The notes below the pieces were generated by a model. The model was not told where the DNA came from. It worked only from the letters and a program-made list of their open reading frames with translations, and did not search any database. 6,183 nucleotides of DNA from Myxococcota bacterium. Its GTDB lineage: Bacteria > Myxococcota > UBA4151. The position numbers were made by a program, and so were the translations under genes. The stretch is from positions 1 to 6,183 of the forward strand of contig JAPKCE010000122.1 of NCBI GenBank assembly GCA_028823075.1, written 5' to 3'. Within the stretch, counting starts at the first letter, position 1; the number at the start of each line of letters is the position of its first letter. Below, piece by piece: positions 1 to 5,654 of this stretch.

Positions 1-2
1 TG

Positions 3-2597
3 CAGGCCAATTTCTGGCCCGGCGATGGCAGCTCGTTCTTGTTTTATTCGACCAGTCGCCTGGCGGTGGCGATGGTCATTTTATTGCCTCCCGCGGCGCT
101 CATGGGCGCCACCTTACCCTTGCTAAGCGAAGCCATCGCTCGCGGGGGTTGGGCACCGGGTCGCACTGTCGGTTTGTTGTATTCGGCCAACACGCTCGGG
201 GCGGTCTTCGGCGCAGGCTTGGTCGGTTTTGTTCTCATTCCAAAACTCGGCGTGCACCAGGCCAACCTCATCGCGGTCGGCGTCGATCTACTCATCGCTG
301 TCGTTCTAGCCTGGGCTGCCTTTTATTTGCTGCCAGCCGAGGCCACAAAACCCAGTGTTGAGAGCAAGCCTCAGCAAGCCACATTGAGCTTGGGACATAG
401 CCAGGTTTTACTCGTTGTCGTTGCGCTGAGCGGCGCATTGTCGATGGCGATGCAGGTGCTATGGACCCGCGGCTTGTCGGTCGTTCTCGGCTCGTCGACC
501 TATGCTTTCACCATCATCTTAGTCGTTTTCCTTGGCGGCTTGGCGCTGGGCGCTGCCATCGCAGGCCGTTTTGTCGACGACGACAAACGCCCGCTTTTTC
601 GGCTGGGTATGATCTTGGCTTTTGCCGGCCTGCTCGGTTTCGCAGGCAGCAGTTTTATCGACGAATTACCGCATACCCTTCAAGGCTTTGTCGTGCATCC
701 CGATCTTACCATCACTGAATTGCTCAGTGTCGAGTTGCTGCTCTGCGGTATGGTGATGTTCCCGGCCTGCCTTTTGCTCGGCGCTGTCTTTCCTTACGTC
801 GTGCGCGGTTTGAATCAGGGCGGCGGGCTAGGGGACCTGGTCGGGCGCGCTTACGGCGCCAACACCATCGGCGCGATTGTCGGCTCGTTGGCGGGAGCCT
901 TTATACTCATCCCGATGCTCACCGTTTATACCGGCCTAGTGGCGCTCCACTGCTCACAGATTTTGCTCGGTGCTGGCCTCATCGCTCTAGCCGGGAGCGA
1001 AGGTCTGGACCGCGAACGGAGAATGCGCTGGGTGATCGGCTTGATCATGGTCGCCGCGACCATCTGCGTGTTACCGGGCTGGAACATCTCAAAATGGTCG
1101 CTGGGCATGTTTCGGGTGAGCGTTGCTCGCGCTTACGGCGCTGACGCAGCCGAGGCTTTTGGACGTTTAATTTATCATGCTGATGGGCTCGCCACGACGG
1201 TCACGGTCGAGCGCTCGGAGGGTGTGACCCTGCTCAAAGTCAACGGCAAAGTCGACGCTTCGAGCCACGGCGATATGCCGACTCAAGTGCTTAGTGGCTT
1301 GTTGCCGATCGTGCTTCATAAGAATCCCAAAGATGTCGCCGTTATCGGTTGGGGGAGCGGTGTTACACCGGGCGCCGTGCTCGCTGCGCCCATCGAACAT
1401 TTGGACCTGATCGAGCTTGAAAAAGAGGTGGTTTATGCCGGGCGATTTTTCTCCGATGTCAACGGTGAGCCCGAAAAAGATCCTCGCACCCGAGTGATCT
1501 ATGACGATGGGCGCAATTTTATGAAGGCCACGAAAAAGCGTTACGACATCATCATCTCCGAACCCAGCAACCCGTGGATAGCCGGCGCCTCGGCGCTCTT
1601 TACGCGCGAGTTTTTCGAGATTCTCAATAGCCGCTTACGCCCTGGCGGTTTGAGCTTGCAGTGGATTCAACTCTACGAACTTTCCGGGCGCTCGATCAAA
1701 GCGCTTTGGCGGTCTTATGCGGCCGTGTTTCCATATGCTCTGGTGGTCCAGGCTCATCCTTCTTCCAACGATGTTTTTCTAATCGGTTCGCAAACACCGA
1801 TTAAGCTCGATCGGGCGCGCCTCCTCGAATTGATGAAACATGCGCCGGCGAAAGAGCGCTTTGCCCAAGCGCGGGTATTCAGTGATGTTGATCTGCTGCC
1901 GCGCCTGGTGTTTGGCATGAAGGAATTAAAAGCATGGGTGGGCGAGGGCCCGCTTAATACCGATGATAACGCCTTGGTGGAATTTGAAGGCCCCTTAGAC
2001 CTGCTGCGCTTTGCTAGTCGCGGCGCCGATCTCCCCTTCTTTGAGGCCGTAGAAGGTCGGCGACATGAGGTCATAGCGCGCTACACCACCGGTTGGGGAG
2101 ACGGCACTTCAAAGGCAGTTGCTTGGGGCATGGCGCGTGCGGGGCGCTTTGAGGACGCTCGCCGAGCCATGAAAGCGATGAAGGAACCCGACCCCGAGCT
2201 AGCCTTTGTTCTCGATCGTTTCAAAGAGCTTGATCAGCGCAAGGTGCTCGAGGTCGACGTTGCTGAGCGAGACGCCGACTATCGCCAGGTGGCCCAGGTG
2301 ATGATCGATACAGGCGCTCGCCATGCCGAAAACACCCTGCTCAGTTTTGACGGCTTCGTTGCGCGCAGCAGCGCTCATGCCTTTTTGGCGGGCTATGTTC
2401 TGTTGCATGCTGGTGAGCCCAATTTAGCGGTACAGGTGTTGCAGCAAGCAGCTGGCGACGCCGCCTATCGCGAGCAGCGACCGGCCTTGGTGTATTACCT
2501 GGCGCGTGCCCTTGTCGAAGATGGACAGGTGCACGAAGGCTTGCAGATTATGCAGACCTTGTATCAGCCTAAAGATGAGGAACCGGAACTAGACTAG
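3..2597 (+). CDS. Fused MFS-like membrane / spermidine synthase-like protein with C-terminal helical tail (5' partial)
   Basis: The frame is open to the left window edge, so the gene starts upstream; the first in-window start codon (TTG at 39) sits inside the membrane part and has no clear ribosome site. Residue numbers here count from that TTG. Residues 7-350 hold about ten hydrophobic segments and two copies of a motif (YSANTLGAV near 48 and YGANTIGAI near 272), as expected for the duplicated MFS-like half of fused spermidine synthase-like proteins. Residues about 375-600 form a Rossmann methyltransferase-type domain: nucleotide loop GWGSG (437-441), acidic strand end LIELE (457-461), DDGR (489-492) and SEPSNPW (507-513). 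The last position set is where true spermidine synthases carry a DS/TxDP catalytic aspartate, which is absent here. The last ~100 residues look like TPR-type helices. The protein is probably in the inner membrane. Aminopropyl transfer is doubtful; the substrate is unknown. The family call is firm, the function is not. Confidence 0.85.
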   Translation, partial: QANFWPGDGSSFLFYSTSRLAVAMVILLPPAALMGATLPLLSEAIARGGWAPGRTVGLLYSANTLGAVFGAGLVGFVLIPKLGVHQANLIAVGVDLLIAVVLAWAAFYLLPAEATKPSVESKPQQATLSLGHSQVLLVVVALSGALSMAMQVLWTRGLSVVLGSSTYAFTIILVVFLGGLALGAAIAGRFVDDDKRPLFRLGMILAFAGLLGFAGSSFIDELPHTLQGFVVHPDLTITELLSVELLLCGMVMFPACLLLGAVFPYVVRGLNQGGGLGDLVGRAYGANTIGAIVGSLAGAFILIPMLTVYTGLVALHCSQILLGAGLIALAGSEGLDRERRMRWVIGLIMVAATICVLPGWNISKWSLGMFRVSVARAYGADAAEAFGRLIYHADGLATTVTVERSEGVTLLKVNGKVDASSHGDMPTQVLSGLLPIVLHKNPKDVAVIGWGSGVTPGAVLAAPIEHLDLIELEKEVVYAGRFFSDVNGEPEKDPRTRVIYDDGRNFMKATKKRYDIIISEPSNPWIAGASALFTREFFEILNSRLRPGGLSLQWIQLYELSGRSIKALWRSYAAVFPYALVVQAHPSSNDVFLIGSQTPIKLDRARLLELMKHAPAKERFAQARVFSDVDLLPRLVFGMKELKAWVGEGPLNTDDNALVEFEGPLDLLRFASRGADLPFFEAVEGRRHEVIARYTTGWGDGTSKAVAWGMARAGRFEDARRAMKAMKEPDPELAFVLDRFKELDQRKVLEVDVAERDADYRQVAQVMIDTGARHAENTLLSFDGFVARSSAHAFLAGYVLLHAGEPNLAVQVLQQAAGDAAYREQRPALVYYLARALVEDGQVHEGLQIMQTLYQPKDEEPELD

Positions 2598-2885
2598 CGA
2601 GATTTGCGGGTCTTCTAAGTCGGCACGGTACAAAACCCAGACTCGGCCGATGACCGTGGCGACTTGGCTGTTCGTCGCCTTAGCAAGCGCAGCAGCGCCT
2701 GCTTTACGGTCGAGTTCACTTCCTTGCCCGACCTTAACCTTGATCAATTCATGGGCAGCCAGTGCACATTCGACGGATTCGATAACCCCTTCGGTGATCC
2801 CTGCGTTACCAACCTGGACGCTGACCGACAGACCGTGCGCTAAGGCTTTGAGTTGTCGGCGTTGTTTCGAACTCAGTTCGCTCAT
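2589..2885 (-). CDS. yhbY: YhbY family ribosome-associated RNA-binding protein (CRM domain)
   Basis: A 98-residue protein that matches the small YhbY/CRM family along its whole length: LSSKQRRQLKALAH at the N-terminus, VQVGNAGITEGVIESVE in the middle (the family's GxxGlt loop), HELIKVKV, then VIGRVWVLYR and a short tail ending in ISLV. The family binds RNA and associates with pre-50S ribosomal particles; the protein would be cytosolic. I choose ATG at 2885 because it overlaps the upstream gene's stop as ATGA, is preceded by GGAAAG about eight bases away, and gives the usual family length. A TTG at 2900 would add only five residues and lie further inside the upstream gene. Translation is probably coupled to the upstream DUF4388-like gene. 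Its stop codon lies inside the last codons of the convergent membrane-synthase gene. Confidence 0.93.
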   Translation of the reverse strand: MSELSSKQRRQLKALAHGLSVSVQVGNAGITEGVIESVECALAAHELIKVKVGQGSELDRKAGAAALAKATNSQVATVIGRVWVLYRADLEDPQISLV

Positions 2886-4123
2886 GCGTTTACTTTCCAA
2901 TCGGCAACTTCTTGCGTGTGACCACCAAGTCTCTGCGCCTGCTCGGCAAAGATCTTGGCGAGGGCGGGGTTATCAGCCCCAGCGTAAATACGCGACAACA
3001 AAAGAGGGCCAAGGTGATCTTCAGGCTTGGCTTCGGTAAAGGCCTGCAACCCACCGAGCGCTGCGATCATGGCACCGCCTGGGTCCGTGCTGTTGGGATC
3101 GTTGGCGTTGATAAAGTCGCGCAGGATATCCTTACGCTGTTCAGACTCTTCAAGCGTCTCAAGCATAGTCTCTGCGTCGGTCATCGTCTTGTTGTCGAGG
3201 GAGCGTAAAAGCGCTGCGACCGACACCTCTTTGCTAGCCCGGCGAGGCGCCGGCGCAGGAGGAGCGGCAGGAGGAGCAGGAGCGGCGACAGGAACAGAGT
3301 CTCGAACCGGAACGCTGTCGATCGGCGGCGCTGTGCCCGTTGGCATCCGCTCAAAACCTTCTGCGTCTCTGCGGATGGGAATTTTCATACTCGGCGGGCG
3401 AATACGCTCCTGTGGCGCAATTTTAGGGCTCTCGACGTACTCTTGTGGAGTCGCTTCGGTTTTACAGAGCATATCGCAGCCGAGCAGCGTGAGCAGCGTG
3501 GCGTAAGTAACCAAAGCCTCGGCACCTGCAGAGTTAGCCTTGATTACCGCTGCCATGGAATTCGGCTTGGTAAACTGTTTGGCAATATTCAGCGCTTCGC
3601 GGTCGAGTTGCAAACCAGCTACGGGAATGCGCGTGTTACGACTTAAGCGATAATGCGCCTGCACATGTTGAGCCAGTTTCTCCTGAAGAACCTCGGGCGC
3701 TTGCAAGCGCAAAGCGATGTAGGGCAGCGCCAAAGCTTCGAGCCCGAGACCGCGAGTCTGCTGTGGCGACAGATCGCTAAAGTCGGCGCGGTCAACATCA
3801 CGACAGAGCAGGTGCCCTATAGCATGCAGGGCGTGCTTTCTGCGCAAATCCAAAAGCTTTTCGGATCCTCCTACGAGGTCGGAGATCACCGCATCGCGCG
3901 CTCCGTCAGGCGGAAAGCCGCGTAACACCTGTAGGTTGGATTCCGAGATACGGCCGATGTCCAGCAAGAACCCGAGCAGGTCGCTGTCGCCCACGGGAGT
4001 ATCAAAAAAGACAAGCTCTCCGCCACGAAAGCCGAGTTGCCAGGCATCGCCTTGAACCTGCACGCGCCACTGTCCTGTGACACTGGGGCTGGCAAAGGCA
4101 TAATAATCCGCTATCAGTTGCAC
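2882..4123 (-). CDS. Hypothetical protein with N-terminal DUF4388-like domain and Pro/Ala linker
   Basis: A 413-residue protein beginning at GTG 4123, chosen because AGAGG lies six bases upstream. No signal peptide or membrane segment is visible. Residues about 10-70 follow the DUF4388/PATAN pattern: TGQWRVQV, then GFRGGELVFF, then a helical stretch LLGFLLDIGRISESNLQVL. In the known family this domain is common in deltaproteobacterial regulatory and gliding proteins; its role is poorly defined. Residues 75-225 are mostly helical with no motif I recognise. Residues about 228-288 are a low-complexity linker rich in Pro, Ala and Arg, with a repeated DSVPV. Residues 289-413 are helical and acidic and could be TPR-like (LLSRIYAGADNPALAKIFAEQAQRLG). 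It heads the leftward unit with yhbY. The DUF4388 assignment is by pattern only and is moderate; the C-terminal half is unassigned. Confidence 0.8.
   Translation of the reverse strand: MQLIADYYAFASPSVTGQWRVQVQGDAWQLGFRGGELVFFDTPVGDSDLLGFLLDIGRISESNLQVLRGFPPDGARDAVISDLVGGSEKLLDLRRKHALHAIGHLLCRDVDRADFSDLSPQQTRGLGLEALALPYIALRLQAPEVLQEKLAQHVQAHYRLSRNTRIPVAGLQLDREALNIAKQFTKPNSMAAVIKANSAGAEALVTYATLLTLLGCDMLCKTEATPQEYVESPKIAPQERIRPPSMKIPIRRDAEGFERMPTGTAPPIDSVPVRDSVPVAAPAPPAAPPAPAPRRASKEVSVAALLRSLDNKTMTDAETMLETLEESEQRKDILRDFINANDPNSTDPGGAMIAALGGLQAFTEAKPEDHLGPLLLSRIYAGADNPALAKIFAEQAQRLGGHTQEVADWKVNA
3255..3277. repeat. Short tandem repeat in Pro/Ala linker
   Basis: The 11-base unit GCAGGAGGAGC occurs twice with one base between the copies, and related AGGAGC units follow. 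It lies within the DUF4388-like gene and on the coding (-) strand encodes the Ala/Pro linker. It looks like ordinary low-complexity linker DNA that can expand or contract by slippage without breaking the frame. Confidence 0.55.
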
Positions 4124-4138
4124 AGCAGACCTCTAAAG

Positions 4139-4180
4139 TTGCCCCTTTGGTTATAACGTGAGCCTGCACTGTGCAAAAAA
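4139..4180. promoter_or_regulatory. Putative divergent promoter region around palindromic GTTATAAC
   Basis: The 71 bases between the two divergent starts (4123 and 4195) must hold the promoters of both units. GTTATAAC at 4150-4157 is a perfect palindrome, so TATAAC, close to a sigma-70 -10 box, reads on both strands. On the - strand TTTGCA lies 16 bases upstream of it as a weak -35; on the + strand I find no good -35. Transcription would begin roughly 20-30 bases before each start codon. These are by-eye matches and uncertain. Confidence 0.4.
4165..4175. promoter_or_regulatory. Inverted repeat TGCAC-T-GTGCA, candidate operator
   Basis: A perfect 5-bp inverted repeat with a single-base spacer. 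It overlaps the possible -35 region of the leftward promoter and would lie near the transcription start of the rightward phosphatase gene, a position suited to a shared repressor or activator. No known regulator consensus is recognised. Arms this short can also occur by chance. Confidence 0.3.
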
Positions 4181-4185
4181 TCTCC

Positions 4186-4190
4186 GGAGG
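4186..4190 (+). promoter_or_regulatory. Ribosome binding site GGAGG deciding the phosphatase start
   Basis: GGAGG ends four bases before GTG 4195, and no such site precedes the in-frame GTG at 4171. This moves the start eight codons downstream of the longest frame. The site is part of the palindrome CTCCGGAG (4183-4189 and flank), which could fold and hide it, but the stem is very short. Confidence 0.65.
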
Positions 4191-4194
4191 ACCT

Positions 4195-5592
4195 GTGGTT
4201 CAACTCTTAGCTCATGGCGCAACGGATGTCGGACGAAAGCGCGATCATAACGAAGATCGCATTGTTTGTGACACCGAACTTGGCCTTTTTGCGGTTTGTG
4301 ACGGCATGGGTGGCCACGCTGCCGGTGAAGTGGCCGCGGAGATGGTTATCGATGCTTTGGTTAAGGCTATCGGCGACGCGAAGTCCCAGAATGTTCTCGC
4401 TGATCCTGAGAAGGAGAGCGAACGTTTAGGGGATGTGCTCGAACAGGCTATGCAAGATGCCAACAAGGCGGTGAATGACTTTGCTCAGGACCAAGGACAT
4501 GCGCGCGGCATGGGCACGACAGCCACCGCTGTGGTGGTTCATAATAGCTTTGCGACGGTTTGCCATGTTGGCGACTCGCGTTGTTATTTGGTGCGCGATA
4601 ACCGTCTTTACCAACTCTCCGATGACCACAGTTGGGTCGCCGAGATGGTGCGCCTTGGTCGTATGACCGAGGCCGAAGCTCTGCGCAGCCCCCAGCGAAA
4701 TCTGCTGGTGCGCTCAGTCGGTACTCAGCCGGTAGTCAAAGTTGATCGATTGCCTATCGAGTTGGTGGGCGGTGATTCGCTGCTCGTTTGCTCGGATGGT
4801 CTGCATAGCTATTTTGCCACTGCTAGCGAGTTGGTCGAAACGGTCGGTCGCGGCGAAGTCGACCAACTGCCTCGGGATTTGGTGTCGCTGGCCTGCTCTC
4901 GCGGTGGCCATGACAACATCTCGGCTGTGGTCCTGCGCATGGTCCCGAGCGACGATGGCCCCCAGGATGCCCGCGACCCGAAACAGGAGCTTACGCTGCT
5001 CGGTCGCTTGCAGTTGTTCGCTCAGTTTGAGTTGGCCGAGTTGGTACGTATTCGCGGCGCAGCGTCGTCGATTGCCTTTGGCGATGGTGAGTATGTCACT
5101 AAAATCGGCGATAAGGGCGATGCCCTCTACGTTCTGATCACCGGCAAAGCCGTCGTGACGGCCCATGAAGAGGTACTGACGACACTGCAATCTGGCGCTC
5201 ATGTTGGCGAGATGGCGATGGTCGATGCGCAACCGCGGTCGGCGTCGGTGATCTCCATGGGTGAAAGCCATTGGCTGCGGGTAGCGCGCCAGGATATTTT
5301 TCGCATCGTGCGCCAGCATCCGGAACTCGCGGTCAAGCTACTGTGGAACCTGGTGCGGGTCCTGTCCAACCGACTCCGGCAAACCAACGCCTCTTTGCAG
5401 CAACGAGGTGACCAGTTACGAGATATCCGTCGTCAATTAAACCTCGAAGAGTCTGACGAAGACTTGCCGATTTTGGAAGACCCAGACGGTATGATCGTTG
5501 TCGAGGCCGATACTCTGACCGAGTCAATGGTGCAGATCGAACGTACCGAAGGTGGTGGCATCGACATTCTTCTGGATATTCAAAAGGGGTAG
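4195..5592 (+). CDS. PP2C-type Ser/Thr protein phosphatase with C-terminal cyclic nucleotide-binding domain
   Basis: A 465-residue cytosolic protein from GTG 4195 (GGAGG four bases upstream). Residues about 5-252 form a complete PP2C (PPM) phosphatase that hydrolyses phospho-Ser/Thr with bound Mn/Mg. The metal-binding acids are visible: NED (D21), DGMGGH (D36), SDGL (D201) and GGHDN (D240), plus GMGTTAT and HVGDSR. Residues about 265-385 are a cyclic-nucleotide-binding (CNB) domain with a phosphate-binding cassette GEMAMVDAQPRSASV that keeps the Glu (329) and Arg (338) needed to hold cAMP or cGMP. Residues about 375-412 look like a coiled coil, suggesting dimerisation, and an acidic tail follows. 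The arrangement suggests a phosphatase controlled by a cyclic nucleotide; that is inference. It opens the rightward unit, with the FHA-GGDEF gene directly behind. The last codons CAA AAG GGG TAG form a possible slippery site. Confidence 0.93.
   Translation: MVQLLAHGATDVGRKRDHNEDRIVCDTELGLFAVCDGMGGHAAGEVAAEMVIDALVKAIGDAKSQNVLADPEKESERLGDVLEQAMQDANKAVNDFAQDQGHARGMGTTATAVVVHNSFATVCHVGDSRCYLVRDNRLYQLSDDHSWVAEMVRLGRMTEAEALRSPQRNLLVRSVGTQPVVKVDRLPIELVGGDSLLVCSDGLHSYFATASELVETVGRGEVDQLPRDLVSLACSRGGHDNISAVVLRMVPSDDGPQDARDPKQELTLLGRLQLFAQFELAELVRIRGAASSIAFGDGEYVTKIGDKGDALYVLITGKAVVTAHEEVLTTLQSGAHVGEMAMVDAQPRSASVISMGESHWLRVARQDIFRIVRQHPELAVKLLWNLVRVLSNRLRQTNASLQQRGDQLRDIRRQLNLEESDEDLPILEDPDGMIVVEADTLTESMVQIERTEGGGIDILLDIQKG
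5583..5589 (+). other. Possible -1 frameshift heptamer (A AAG GGG) or ribosome site for the next gene
   Basis: Read in the phosphatase frame, the bases are A AAG GGG immediately before TAG 5590-5592. This fits the X XXY YYZ rule for -1 slippage, and slipping back one base enters the FHA-GGDEF frame at GTA 5589. The same AAAGGGG could instead act as a weak Shine-Dalgarno sequence eight bases before a CTG at 5598. Two short hairpins follow (GTCG/CGAC, 5594-5606; ACGCG/CGCGT, 5619-5633). No experiment supports either reading. Confidence 0.3.
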
Positions 5593-5618
5593 AGTCGCTG
5601 GACGACGAGGGAGAAAAG

Positions 5619-5633
5619 ACGCGCATCTCGCGT
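5619..5633 (+). other. Short hairpin ACGCG-loop-CGCGT
   Basis: A perfect five-pair GC-rich stem with a five-base loop (CATCT), extendable by one G-U pair. It lies about 30 bases after the phosphatase stop, inside the frame that leads into the FHA-GGDEF protein. There is no T-run after it, so it is not a typical rho-independent terminator. It could influence translation at the junction. Confidence 0.35.
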
Positions 5634-5654
5634 TCTAGCACGGGTCTCGCAGCC

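Noticed and set aside
3255..3277. Repeated GCAGGAGGAGC as a CRISPR-like or regulatory repeat
   Set aside because: Only two copies one base apart, in frame within a low-complexity protein linker, with no spacers.
3027..3506. 159-codon open frame on the + strand across the DUF4388-like gene
   Set aside because: Its Gly/Ala-rich part is the Pro/Ala linker read backwards, and the opposite strand has a good start, ribosome site and coupled downstream gene.
4171..4194. Longer start of the phosphatase at GTG 4171
   Set aside because: It has no ribosome site upstream and sits about seven bases from the likely transcription start, while GGAGG directly precedes GTG 4195. The extra eight residues add nothing to the PP2C domain.
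4714..5319. 201-codon open frame on the - strand inside the phosphatase gene
   Set aside because: It is antisense to strongly conserved PP2C and CNB motifs and its product resembles no known family. It is a shadow of GC-rich coding sequence.
5594..5636. Hairpins after the phosphatase stop as a rho-independent terminator
   Set aside because: The stems are only four to six pairs, no T-run follows, and the region lies in a frame that continues into the next gene.
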